A DNA stretch of 64,000 nt, taken from the NCBI RefSeq assembly GCF_013912065.1, contig NZ_JACESA010000009.1, positions 1 through 64,000 of the forward strand, read 5' to 3'. This document shows positions 37,393 to 44,818 of this stretch, piece after piece; position 1 is the first letter of the stretch, and every line of letters starts with the position of its first letter. A program made the position numbers and the translations under genes. Source of the DNA: Brevundimonas sp. Its GTDB lineage: Bacteria > Pseudomonadota > Alphaproteobacteria > Caulobacterales > Caulobacteraceae. The notes below the pieces were generated by a model, which saw nothing but the letters and a program-made list of their open reading frames with translations, was not told the DNA's origin and searched no databases.

Positions 37393-38163
37393 TCAGCGGT
37401 TCAGGTCATAGACGCCGGTGATGTCGATCCGCACCGTCAGTTCGCCGGCGGCGACGGGCGTGCTGGCGTCCTCGCGCATCGCCATGGCGCGGACGGCGTA
37501 CATCGGCTGCGGCGGTTGGGGCGCATAGCCGCCGCCTTCGCTGAGGTTGCGGATGCCAGCCAGCTGAACCCCCAGCGACTGGGCGTACAGCTGGGCCTTG
37601 GCCTGCAGGGCCCGCACGGCCAGCTGGCGCGCCTGGTTCTCGGCCGCCGTCGGATCCTTCAGGCCGAAGCTGATGCCGTCGATCTGGTTGACCCCGGCGG
37701 CGACCACGGCGTCGGCGGTCGTCCCGACCTTGGTCAGGTCGTTGATCGTCACCGTCACCCGGTTCACGGCCTGATAACCGCGCAGCTTGGGCGGTTCGTT
37801 CTGCACATAGTCGTACTGGGCCGACAGGTTCAGGCCCGAGGTCTGGACGTCGCGTTCGGCGATCCCGGCGCGGCGCAGGGCGGCCATGACCTGGGTCATC
37901 CGCTCGGCGTTGTCGCGCATCGCCTGCTGGGCCGTGGTCGCCTCGGTCTGGACGCCGAAGCTGATGGTCGCCATGTCCGGCGCGGCCTTGACCTCGCCAT
38001 AGGCCGACAGGTTCAGCGACGGCGCGGGCTGCATCATCTGGATCACGCCCGGCTGCGGGACAGTCTGGGCCATGGCCGGAGCGGCGGCGCCCATCGCGGC
38101 GCCCAGGGCGACGGCGGCCGTCAGGGCGCTTCCCAGCGCCAGTGATTTGAACGAGCGGGTCAT
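37393..38163 (-). CDS. SIMPL-domain (DUF541) periplasmic protein
   Basis: This 256-residue exported protein has a signal peptide (SLALGSALTAAVALGAAMGAAAPAMAQ, cut near 33). It carries a SIMPL/DUF541 domain: LNLSAYGEVKAAPDMATISFGVQTEA, then GIAERDVQTSGLNLSAQYDY and GYQAVNRVTVTINDLTKVG, as in the BP26/YggE family. YggE-type proteins are linked to oxidative-stress protection and BP26 is an outer-membrane-associated antigen, but the molecular function is not settled. ATG 38163 is chosen for the signal peptide. Confidence 0.9.
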   Translation of the reverse strand: MTRSFKSLALGSALTAAVALGAAMGAAAPAMAQTVPQPGVIQMMQPAPSLNLSAYGEVKAAPDMATISFGVQTEATTAQQAMRDNAERMTQVMAALRRAGIAERDVQTSGLNLSAQYDYVQNEPPKLRGYQAVNRVTVTINDLTKVGTTADAVVAAGVNQIDGISFGLKDPTAAENQARQLAVRALQAKAQLYAQSLGVQLAGIRNLSEGGGYAPQPPQPMYAVRAMAMREDASTPVAAGELTVRIDITGVYDLNR

Positions 38164-38415
38164 AACAGTCTCCGTAGAACGATCCCGACCGACGGGTTCG
38201 TCGATCCAAGGCCGCAACCTTGGCCTTTTATGCCTGAACCAACGCCCCCGCTTCCATGGCGGTTTCCGTTCATCTTCATGAATTCGCCGAAACCCGCGAG
38301 GCGCTTGCCCTAATCGAGGGGCGAGCGGCGCCGCCTGGGCCCTGCTCGGGTTCTGGCCTGCGCCCGCCCCAAACTCGGCCTCCGCAAGTGGCGAAAGCCG
38401 TGCTAGCCAGAGGGG

Positions 38416-38862
38416 ATGAATCCCTCCCTGATCGCCTTCCTCGTCGTCATCCTGGCCGGGGGCGCCACCGCCCTTCAGGCGCCGACCAACGCCAGACTGG
38501 CCACGGCCGTCGGCTCGCCGGTCAACGCCGCCTTCATCTCCTTCGCCGTCGGCACGGCGGTGCTGGGGATGGCGGCGGCCCTGATGCATACCCGGCCGGA
38601 CTTCGCCGCCGCCCGGAGCCTGCCCTGGTACGCCTGGCTGGGCGGGGCCTACGGCGCCTGTTTCGTGGTGGCGGCCGCCTGGGGGGTGCCGCGCCTGGGC
38701 GTGGCCATGACCATCGCCCTGATGGTCGGCGGCCAGTTGCTGATCAGCCTGATCCTCGACCATTTCGGCGCCCTGGGCGTGCCGCGCCAGCCGCTGAACC
38801 TGGGCCGGATCGCCGGCGTGGGCCTGGTTCTCGCCGGCGTCCTTCTGGTCCGGCGCTCTTGA
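38416..38862 (+). CDS. DMT-type transporter (DUF606/YdcZ family)
   Basis: This 148-residue integral membrane protein has about five helices (LIAFLVVILAGGATALQAP, AAFISFAVGTAVLGMAAALM, WLGGAYGACFVVAAAWGV, AMTIALMVGGQLLISLIL, IAGVGLVLAGVLLV). Length and motifs (NARLATAVGSPVNAAF, GGQLLISLILDHFG) fit the DUF606 half-size EamA-like transporters, which probably act as dimers. The substrate is unknown. It ends 16 bp before uvrC. Confidence 0.88.
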   Translation: MNPSLIAFLVVILAGGATALQAPTNARLATAVGSPVNAAFISFAVGTAVLGMAAALMHTRPDFAAARSLPWYAWLGGAYGACFVVAAAWGVPRLGVAMTIALMVGGQLLISLILDHFGALGVPRQPLNLGRIAGVGLVLAGVLLVRRS

Positions 38863-38878
38863 GCCTATATCCCGGTCG

Positions 38879-40744
38879 ATGACCGAGGAGACGCTCGATT
38901 CGAAGCTGCAGGCCGCCGCCCTGATCGCCGACGAGGCGCGCCGGGCGCCCGACAGGCCGGGCGTCTATCGCATGTATGGCGAGGACGGCTCATGCCTTTA
39001 CGTCGGCAAGGCCAAGTCGCTGAAGAAGCGGATCGTCCAGTACGCCCAGGGCCGTTTCCACACCCAGCGCATCGGCCTGATGGTGGCCCAGACCCGGTCG
39101 ATGGAGCTGGTCGTCACCGCCTCCGAGACCGAGGCCCTGCTGCTGGAATCCAACTTCATCAAGAAGCTGAAGCCGCGCTTCAACGTCCTGCTGCGGGACG
39201 ACAAGTCCTTCGCCGAACTGATGATCCGCAGCGACCACCGCGCCCCCCAGGTGCGTAAACATCGCGGCGCCCACACGACGCCGGGCCACTATTTTGGCCC
39301 CTTCGCCTCGACCTGGGCGGTCAACAGGACCCTGAACACCCTGCAGAAGGCCTTCCTGCTGCGGTCCTGTTCGGACAGCGTCTACGAGACGCGGACCCGC
39401 CCCTGCATGCTGCACCAGATCAAACGCTGCTCGGCCCCCTGCACCGGCCTGATCTCGCTTGAGGACTATGGCGAACTGGTCACCGAGGCCGAACAGTTCC
39501 TGCGCGGCAAGTCCCGCGCCGTCATCGGCCGCCTGTCGCAGGAGATGCAGTCCGCATCCGACGCAATGGACTTCGAACAGGCCGCCCGCGTCCGCGACCG
39601 CATCCGCGCCCTGTCGGCCATATCGATGGAGAACTCCGTCAGCGCCGACAGCGTGGCCGAGGGCGATGTCTTCGCCCTGCACACCGACGGCGGCCAGGCC
39701 TGCGTCCAGGTCTTCTTCTACCGCGCCGGTCAGAACTGGGGCGGCCGGGCCTATTTCCCGCGCGTGGACAAGAGCGACACGGATCCCGAGATTCTGGCCG
39801 CCTTCCTGGGCCAGTTCTACGAGGACAAGCCGATCCCGCGCCTGATCCTGTCCAATGTCCGCCCGCACGAGCTGGAACTGCTGGAAGAGGCCTTCTCGAT
39901 GAAGGCCGACCGCAAGATCGAGATCGTCCGCCCGATGCGCGGCGAGAAACTGGCCCTGGTCGACCACGCCCTGACCAACGCCCGCGAGGCCCTGGGCCGC
40001 CGCCTGGCCGAAAGCTCGGCCCAGGGCAAGATTCTCGACGAGGTGTGCGAGGCCTTCGGTCTTGAGACCCGGCCCGAGCGGATCGAGGTCTATGACAACG
40101 CTCATATCCAGGGGACCAATGCGGTCGGCGGCATGATCGTGGCCGGCCCCGACGGCTTCCAGAAGTCGCAGTATCGCAAGTTCAACATCCGGGGCGAAGA
40201 CCTGACGCCCGGCGACGACTACGGCATGATGCGCGAGGTGATGCGCCGCCGCTTCGCCCGCCTGGTCAAGGATGAGGAAGAGGGCGAGGAGGCCGTCCGC
40301 CCCGACCTGCTGCTGATCGACGGCGGCGCGGGCCAGCTGGCCGAGGTCCTGGCCGTACTGGCCGACCTGGGCCTGGACGACATCGCCGTGGTCGGGGTGG
40401 CCAAGGGGCCCGATCGCGACGCGGGGATGGAAAAATTCTTCATGCCGGGCAAGCCGCCCTTCATGCTGCCGCTGAAGTCCCCAGCCCTCTACTACCTGCA
40501 GCGGCTGCGCGACGAGGCGCACCGGTTCGCCAACGGCGCCCACGCCAAGCGCCGCTCGATGGACATCAAGAAGAACCCGCTGGACGAGATCGAAGGCGTC
40601 GGCCCCGGCCGCAAGAAGGCCCTGCTCCACGCCTTCGGCTCGGCCAAGGGCGTTGGCCGAGCGTCGGTGTCGGATCTGGTCAAGGTGGACGGCGTCAGCC
40701 AGCCCCTGGCCGAACGGATTTACGCCTTCTTCCGCAAAACATGA
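38879..40744 (+). CDS. uvrC: Excinuclease ABC subunit C
   Basis: This 621-residue nuclease makes the dual incisions of nucleotide excision repair. The N-terminal GIY-YIG domain (PGVYRMYGEDGSCLYVGKAKSLKKR) makes the 3' cut. The UVR domain (MDFEQAARVRDRIRAL) contacts UvrB. The RNase H-like C-terminal nuclease (ERIEVYDNAHIQGTNAVGGM...DLLLIDGGAGQL) makes the 5' cut, and tandem HhH motifs close the protein (LDEIEGVGPGRKKALLHAFGS). All parts are complete. Confidence 0.97.
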   Translation: MTEETLDSKLQAAALIADEARRAPDRPGVYRMYGEDGSCLYVGKAKSLKKRIVQYAQGRFHTQRIGLMVAQTRSMELVVTASETEALLLESNFIKKLKPRFNVLLRDDKSFAELMIRSDHRAPQVRKHRGAHTTPGHYFGPFASTWAVNRTLNTLQKAFLLRSCSDSVYETRTRPCMLHQIKRCSAPCTGLISLEDYGELVTEAEQFLRGKSRAVIGRLSQEMQSASDAMDFEQAARVRDRIRALSAISMENSVSADSVAEGDVFALHTDGGQACVQVFFYRAGQNWGGRAYFPRVDKSDTDPEILAAFLGQFYEDKPIPRLILSNVRPHELELLEEAFSMKADRKIEIVRPMRGEKLALVDHALTNAREALGRRLAESSAQGKILDEVCEAFGLETRPERIEVYDNAHIQGTNAVGGMIVAGPDGFQKSQYRKFNIRGEDLTPGDDYGMMREVMRRRFARLVKDEEEGEEAVRPDLLLIDGGAGQLAEVLAVLADLGLDDIAVVGVAKGPDRDAGMEKFFMPGKPPFMLPLKSPALYYLQRLRDEAHRFANGAHAKRRSMDIKKNPLDEIEGVGPGRKKALLHAFGSAKGVGRASVSDLVKVDGVSQPLAERIYAFFRKT

Positions 40745-40764
40745 TCCCGGCATAGAAGATCGCC

Positions 40765-41379
40765 ATGACCGAAGACGAACTGACCGCCGGCTATCGCCGC
40801 TTCCGCACCGACCACTGGCCGGCCGCCCGCGCCGAGTACGAGGCCTTGGCTCAGGGTCAGAAGCCTCACACCCTGATCGTGGCCTGTTCCGACAGCCGCG
40901 CCGACCCGGCCCTGATCTTCGACGCCGCGCCGGGCCAGTTGTTCGTAGTCAGGAACGTCGCCAATCTGGTCCCGCCGTACGAGCCCGACGGCCAGTTGCA
41001 CGGGGTTTCGGCGGCGCTGGAGTTCGGGGTCAAGGTCCTGAACGTCCGCCGGATCGTGGTGATGGGCCACGCTCACTGCGGCGGGGTCAACGCCATGCTG
41101 AACGGTGCGCCTGACAACTGCCGCGACTTCGTCGCCCCCTGGGTCGCCCAGGGCACCGCCGTCGTGCGCCGTGTCGCCGAAGCGGTCTCAGAGGATCAAG
41201 TCGAACGCGCCGCCGAGGAGGCCGTGGTCCGCCTGTCGATCGAGAACCTGCGCAGTTTCCCCTGGATCGCCGAACGCGAAGCCGCCGGGGAACTGACCCT
41301 GACCGGCCTGCATTTCGGCATAGCCGACGGCGTCCTGCGGGCGCTGACGAACAAGCCCAGGTTCGAACCCTTGGGGTGA
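40765..41379 (+). CDS. Beta-class carbonic anhydrase
   Basis: This 204-residue zinc enzyme interconverts CO2 and bicarbonate. The first zinc ligand and catalytic dyad are in IVACSDSRADP (Cys41, Asp43, Arg45). The other ligands are in MGHAHCGG (His102, Cys105). VVRNVANLVPPYEPDG and SAALEFGVKVLNV are typical. It lies 20 bp after uvrC on the same strand and ends just before the toxin-antitoxin promoter. Confidence 0.95.
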   Translation: MTEDELTAGYRRFRTDHWPAARAEYEALAQGQKPHTLIVACSDSRADPALIFDAAPGQLFVVRNVANLVPPYEPDGQLHGVSAALEFGVKVLNVRRIVVMGHAHCGGVNAMLNGAPDNCRDFVAPWVAQGTAVVRRVAEAVSEDQVERAAEEAVVRLSIENLRSFPWIAEREAAGELTLTGLHFGIADGVLRALTNKPRFEPLG

Positions 41380-41380
41380 C

Positions 41381-41409
41381 TTGTATATAGTAGTGAAAAA
41401 CACTACTAT
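41381..41409 (+). promoter_or_regulatory. Promoter and palindromic operator of the phd-vapC-pgsA unit
   Basis: A perfect inverted repeat ATAGTAGTG-AAAAA-CACTACTAT spans 41387-41409. TTGTAT (41381-41386) and TACTAT (41404-41409) are 17 bp apart and could be the -35 and -10 boxes; the predicted start is then 41416, the A of the antitoxin ATG, giving a leaderless message. The palindrome fills the spacer and -10 box, so bound antitoxin would block RNA polymerase. Confidence 0.65.
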
Positions 41410-41415
41410 TGCGCC

Positions 41416-41661
41416 ATGGAACGGACGATCACCGCCACCGAGGCCAATCGCGAGTTCTCGCGCATCTTCCGCGAGGTCGCAGCGGGCGAGTCTTACATCG
41501 TCACCGCACGTGGCAAGCCGTTGGTGCGTATCGCGCCCGCGACGACCGGCGGACAACAGGATGATGCCCGTGTCGCCCGGCTTCATGGCCTGCTGGATGA
41601 TCTCGCCGCCCTGCCCGCCTGCGCGCCCGGCCGCATAACCCGCGAAGACGGCTACGCTTGA
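41416..41661 (+). CDS. Phd/YefM-type antitoxin
   Basis: This 81-residue antitoxin has the classic Phd N-terminal DNA-binding fold: ITATEANREFSRIFREVAAGESYIVTARGKPLVRIAPA. The C-terminal part (LLDDLAALPACAPGRITREDGYA) should bind the toxin. There is no Shine-Dalgarno sequence. It is preceded by a perfect palindrome (41387-41409), the probable autorepression site, and its stop overlaps the toxin TTG start (TTGA). Confidence 0.92.
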   Translation: MERTITATEANREFSRIFREVAAGESYIVTARGKPLVRIAPATTGGQQDDARVARLHGLLDDLAALPACAPGRITREDGYA

Positions 41662-42113
41662 AACTGGCGCTCGACACCAATGTCCTCGGCTACGCCGCCG
41701 GCATCGGTGATGACGAACCCAAACGTCAGCGCGCCGTGTGGGTGCTGAAGACACTGGCCAACCAGAACCTCGTCATTCCGACACAGGTCGCCGGCGAATT
41801 CTACAACATACTGACGCGCAAGGGCGGCCACCCGCCGAAGGTCGCCCGAAAGATCGTTCTGGACTGGAGCGCGGGCATCGGATTGACCGCCGCCTCGGCC
41901 GCGACCATGGCCGCCGCCCTGGAGGCGGCGGCCTTCTTCAATCTGCAGATCTGGGACGCCCTGATCCTGACCGTCGCCGCCGAGGCCGGTTGCGGCCTGC
42001 TGCTTTCCGAAGACATGCAGGACGGCTTCGTCTATCGAGGCGTCACGGTCGCCAATCCGTTCGCGGAGACGCTCCACCCCCTGCTCGCGTCCCTGTTGGA
42101 GATCCCGTCATGA
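41658..42113 (+). CDS. PIN-domain toxin (VapC-like)
   Basis: This 151-residue PIN nuclease is paired with a Phd-type antitoxin. ALDTNVLGYAAG supplies the first aspartate (D5), the conserved glutamate is in VAGEFYNIL, and IWDALILTVAAEAGCGLLLSEDMQDGF carries the C-terminal acidic cluster. The most likely start is TTG 41658, overlapping the antitoxin stop. The stop overlaps the pgsA ATG by four bases. The RNA target is unknown. Confidence 0.92.
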   Translation: MKLALDTNVLGYAAGIGDDEPKRQRAVWVLKTLANQNLVIPTQVAGEFYNILTRKGGHPPKVARKIVLDWSAGIGLTAASAATMAAALEAAAFFNLQIWDALILTVAAEAGCGLLLSEDMQDGFVYRGVTVANPFAETLHPLLASLLEIPS

Positions 42114-42757
42114 CCGCGTCCACGCATCGCGCCAATCCCATTCCGAACATCCTGACCGGCATCCGCCTGTTCGCCGGGGTGGTGATGTTCGCCATGATGG
42201 CCGGAGCGGCGCCGGGGGCGCTGGACGCCTGGCTGTCGCCGGAAGTTCAGCTGAAGTTCGGAGTCTGGGCCTTCTGGATCTTCGTCATCGCCGCCTCGAC
42301 CGACTGGGTCGACGGCTTTCTGGCCCGGCGCTGGAACTCGACCACCCGCTGGGGCGCCATCCTGGACCCGATCGCCGACAAGGTGCTGATCACCGGGGCC
42401 ATTCTGGGTGTGCTGGCCTCCGGCTCCCTGCCGGGCATCGCCCTGCCCTGCGGCCTGATCCTGTTCCGTGAGTTCGCGGTCTCGGCTCTGCGCGAGACCA
42501 TGGCCGGCCGGATCGAACTGCCGGTGACCCTGGCCGCCAAATGGAAGACCACCGTGCAGATGGTGGCCCTCGCCGCGCTTCAGCTGACCCTGTTGTGGAG
42601 CGCCTTCGGGCTGCAGAATCCGGACGGCTCGCCGCTGGACTGGCAAGCGGCGTTCGAATCCTTCGCCGTCTTCCTAATCTGGTTCGCCGCCGTCATCACC
42701 CTGTGGACCGGCTGGCAGTATTTCCGCGAGGCGCGCCGTCAGATGCAGGATCTTTGA
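42110..42757 (+). CDS. pgsA: CDP-diacylglycerol-glycerol-3-phosphate 3-phosphatidyltransferase
   Basis: This 215-residue membrane enzyme makes phosphatidylglycerol phosphate, the committed step to phosphatidylglycerol and cardiolipin. The CDP-alcohol phosphotransferase motif is complete: DWVDGFLARRWNSTTRWGAILDPIADK gives D-x2-DG-x2-AR-x8-G-x3-D-x3-D. Several helices flank it. The ATG at 42110 overlaps the vapC-like stop (ATGA), so a gene that is normally essential is coupled to a toxin-antitoxin module. In relatives I would expect it close behind uvrC. Confidence 0.94.
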   Translation: MTASTHRANPIPNILTGIRLFAGVVMFAMMAGAAPGALDAWLSPEVQLKFGVWAFWIFVIAASTDWVDGFLARRWNSTTRWGAILDPIADKVLITGAILGVLASGSLPGIALPCGLILFREFAVSALRETMAGRIELPVTLAAKWKTTVQMVALAALQLTLLWSAFGLQNPDGSPLDWQAAFESFAVFLIWFAAVITLWTGWQYFREARRQMQDL

Positions 42758-42778
42758 ACCACGCTCAAGGGCTAAGCC

Positions 42779-43294
42779 TTAGGGCCTGAGGGTCAGCCCG
42801 GTAGGGGTCGCCTCGAAGGCCGACAGCCGGCCCAGATAGCTCATGCCCAGTAGCGAATAGGCCAGGCCTTCCTCGACCACCAGGGCCTCGACCTTGTCGA
42901 CCCGCACGCCCGCGACCGAGATGGTCTTCAGTTCGACCGGCGCGGCGCGAACCACGCCCGAAGCGGTCTGGACCTTGCCGGTGAAGGCTTCCGGCGCCGG
43001 ATCGACGCCCAAACGCCGGGCGTCCGCCCGGGTCAGCGCCACCACGCTGGCGCCGGTGTCGACGAGAACCTGGACCGCGCGACCGTCGATCTTCGCCTGC
43101 GCCCAGTAGTGACCGTCCGGTCCCTTGACCACCTGGGTCGCGACGCCCGACGCGGGTGCGGCGACGACGCTGTCGGCGGTCGCCGCCAGGGCGGTCTGAC
43201 CGCCGTCCAGGTGACGGATCGTCAGGGCCGTAGCGAAGGACGCCGCCAGGGCGACGCTGAGCACGGCTGCGGACTGAAGGTCGATGCGGATCAT
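42779..43294 (-). CDS. Retropepsin-like aspartic protease (TIGR02281 clan AA)
   Basis: This 171-residue membrane-anchored protein has an N-terminal hydrophobic segment (AAVLSVALAASFATALTI) and a retropepsin-like domain in its C-terminal two thirds. The active-site motif is VLVDTGASVVALT, and the flap and second strand are FTGKVQTASGVVRAAPVEL and LLGMSYLGRL. Such single-lobe proteases must dimerise. The substrate is unknown. ATG 43294 was preferred; an in-frame start at 43315 would add seven residues. Confidence 0.88.
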   Translation of the reverse strand: MIRIDLQSAAVLSVALAASFATALTIRHLDGGQTALAATADSVVAAPASGVATQVVKGPDGHYWAQAKIDGRAVQVLVDTGASVVALTRADARRLGVDPAPEAFTGKVQTASGVVRAAPVELKTISVAGVRVDKVEALVVEEGLAYSLLGMSYLGRLSAFEATPTGLTLRP

Positions 43295-43368
43295 GACCCC
43301 TGCATATCCAGGCAAGGTTGGAATGCGGTGAAACGACTTGGCTGACGAAACCTTAAGTCCGACCGGCC

Positions 43369-43587
43369 CTAGCCCAGTTTGGCCGGGTCGATCCGGTCGC
43401 GGCGCGACGGCAGTTCAGCCATCACCGCAGCCCGTTCGGCGTCGCTCAGCGCGCGCCAGCCGGCGATCTCCTTCAAGGTCCGGAAACAGCCCAGACACAG
43501 GCCGCTGTCCCCGTCGACGGCGCAGACCATCACGCAGGGCGTGGCGATCGCCTTGGGCGGGCCGGCGGGACGCACTGGATCGCTCAA
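43369..43587 (-). CDS. DUF1289 protein with cysteine motif
   Basis: This 72-residue protein carries the DUF1289 pattern TPCVMVCAVDGDSGLCLGCFRTLKEIAGW, with four cysteines spaced C-x3-C-x8-C-x2-C as in a small zinc or metal site. WRALSDAERAAVMAELPSRR is the usual tail. The function of the family is not established. It is divergent from the AT-rich small-ORF region. Confidence 0.9.
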   Translation of the reverse strand: MSDPVRPAGPPKAIATPCVMVCAVDGDSGLCLGCFRTLKEIAGWRALSDAERAAVMAELPSRRDRIDPAKLG

Positions 43588-43742
43588 TGTGACATTACCA
43601 AAAAATATATTCCGTTATCGGAGGGATAAATTTGCAATTTCACCAAAGATCGCTATCTTGGTCTCTGACGCGAAACGACTGATGGTGAGATTCCTAGGTA
43701 CGACGCGTCTCTTTTCATCGTTCTGCGAAAGGAGACGCCAAG

Positions 43743-43895
43743 ATGAACGATAAGGAGCGTAACCTCCAACACGCCATGATGTCCTTTGCCCTGTGGGGCG
43801 GGATGCTGGTCAATAGTCGGCATATGCCGTCTAACTCGGGACGGACAGTCAGTCATCCGTCCAACTTCGTACCCTATACGCCCAAGAAGCGCTGA
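43743..43895 (+). CDS. Small ORF, 50 residues, unknown
   Basis: The ATG at 43743 is preceded by AAAGGAGA at good spacing and opens 50 codons (MNDKERNLQHAMMSFALWGG...PYTPKKR) ending in TGA at 43895. The middle AMMSFALWGGMLVNS is mildly hydrophobic and the ends are charged. A strong terminator follows 23 bp later. Base composition is lower in GC than the neighbours. I do not recognise a family. It may be a real small protein or a small RNA containing an ORF. Confidence 0.6.
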   Translation: MNDKERNLQHAMMSFALWGGMLVNSRHMPSNSGRTVSHPSNFVPYTPKKR

Positions 43896-43918
43896 CGGCC
43901 TCGAAAGCCTGATGTTGG

Positions 43919-43946
43919 AAAGCCCCGGCCCGCCCCGGGGCTTTTT
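43919..43946 (+). terminator. Intrinsic terminator after the small ORF
   Basis: AAAGCCCCGG (43919-43928), loop CCCGCC and CCGGGGCTTT (43935-43944) with a run of five T form a clear rho-independent terminator on the plus strand, directly after the 50-residue ORF and before the enoyl-CoA hydratase gene. Confidence 0.88.
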
Positions 43947-44011
43947 CAATTCCGGACTTGCCTGACGCGGCGTCTGCGGCCGATGAGGGGACGAAATCGA
44001 GGAGACGACCG

Positions 44012-44809
44012 ATGAGCCTGATCGCCGAGACAAGACAGGGCGCGATCCTGATCTGGACGCTCGACCGCGAGGCGCGGCTGAACGCCCTGCCCGACCTTGA
44101 GGACGGCGACGAGTTCGCCGCCGCCTGCGCCCGCGCCAATGGGGACGCCTCGATCAAGTGTGTGGTCCTGACCGGCGCCGGCCGCGCCTTCTCCGCCGGC
44201 GGCGACCTGACGGCGATGCGCGACCGGCGCGACCTGTTCGAGGGGTCCGGCGCCGATATCCGGACGCGCTACCGCCGCGTCGTCCACCGGATCGTCCGCT
44301 CGCTCTATGATCTGGAAGTCCCGCTGATCTCGGCCGTCAACGGTCCGGCCATGGGACTGGGCTGCGGCATCGCCGCCACCGCCGACATCCGCATCGCCTC
44401 CGAGCGCGCCAGTTTCGGCGTGCCCTTCCTGAAGCTGGGCATCATCCCCGGCGACGGCGGCGCCTGGCGACTGCCGCGCGACGTCGGCTACGCCCGCGCG
44501 GCCGAAATGCTGTTCACCGGCCGCAGCATCGACGCCGAAACGGCCGAGCGCTGGGGCCTGGTCAACCGCGTCGCGCCTCACGACCGGCTGATGGAAGAGG
44601 CCCTAATCACCGCCGGCCAGATCGCCGCCCAGCCGGCCCAGGCGCTGCGGATGGCCAAGACCCTGATGCGCCAGGGCCGCGACCAGACCTTCGAACAGAT
44701 CCTGGAACTGTCCGCCGCAATGCAGGCCCTGGCCCACCTGACCGACGACCATCTGGAAGGCGTCGACGCCGTTCTGGAAAAGCGGCCGGCGGAATTCACC
44801 GGCCGCTGA
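44012..44809 (+). CDS. Enoyl-CoA hydratase/isomerase family protein
   Basis: This 265-residue crotonase-fold enzyme acts on acyl-CoA substrates in fatty-acid or related breakdown. The oxyanion-hole segments are GAGRAFSAGGDLTAM and SAVNGPAMGLGCGIAATADIRIAS. The later FLKLGIIPGDGGAWRLPRDVG carries an aspartate at the place where hydratases have a second glutamate, so the exact reaction may be isomerase or another variant. GAGGAGA precedes ATG 44012. It stands alone, convergent with the ABC exporter. Confidence 0.88.
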   Translation: MSLIAETRQGAILIWTLDREARLNALPDLEDGDEFAAACARANGDASIKCVVLTGAGRAFSAGGDLTAMRDRRDLFEGSGADIRTRYRRVVHRIVRSLYDLEVPLISAVNGPAMGLGCGIAATADIRIASERASFGVPFLKLGIIPGDGGAWRLPRDVGYARAAEMLFTGRSIDAETAERWGLVNRVAPHDRLMEEALITAGQIAAQPAQALRMAKTLMRQGRDQTFEQILELSAAMQALAHLTDDHLEGVDAVLEKRPAEFTGR

Positions 44810-44818
44810 TCCCGCGTC

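Noticed and set aside
38206-38230. Hairpin with T-run (AAGGCC...GGCCTTTT) as a terminator
   Set aside because: No plus-strand gene lies upstream for it to terminate within about 900 bp, and the stem is short. It may be chance or part of the SIMPL/DUF606 promoter region.
43653-44033. A 126-codon minus-strand frame across the small-ORF island
   Set aside because: It runs through the terminator hairpin and has no ribosome site; the plus-strand 50-codon ORF is better supported.
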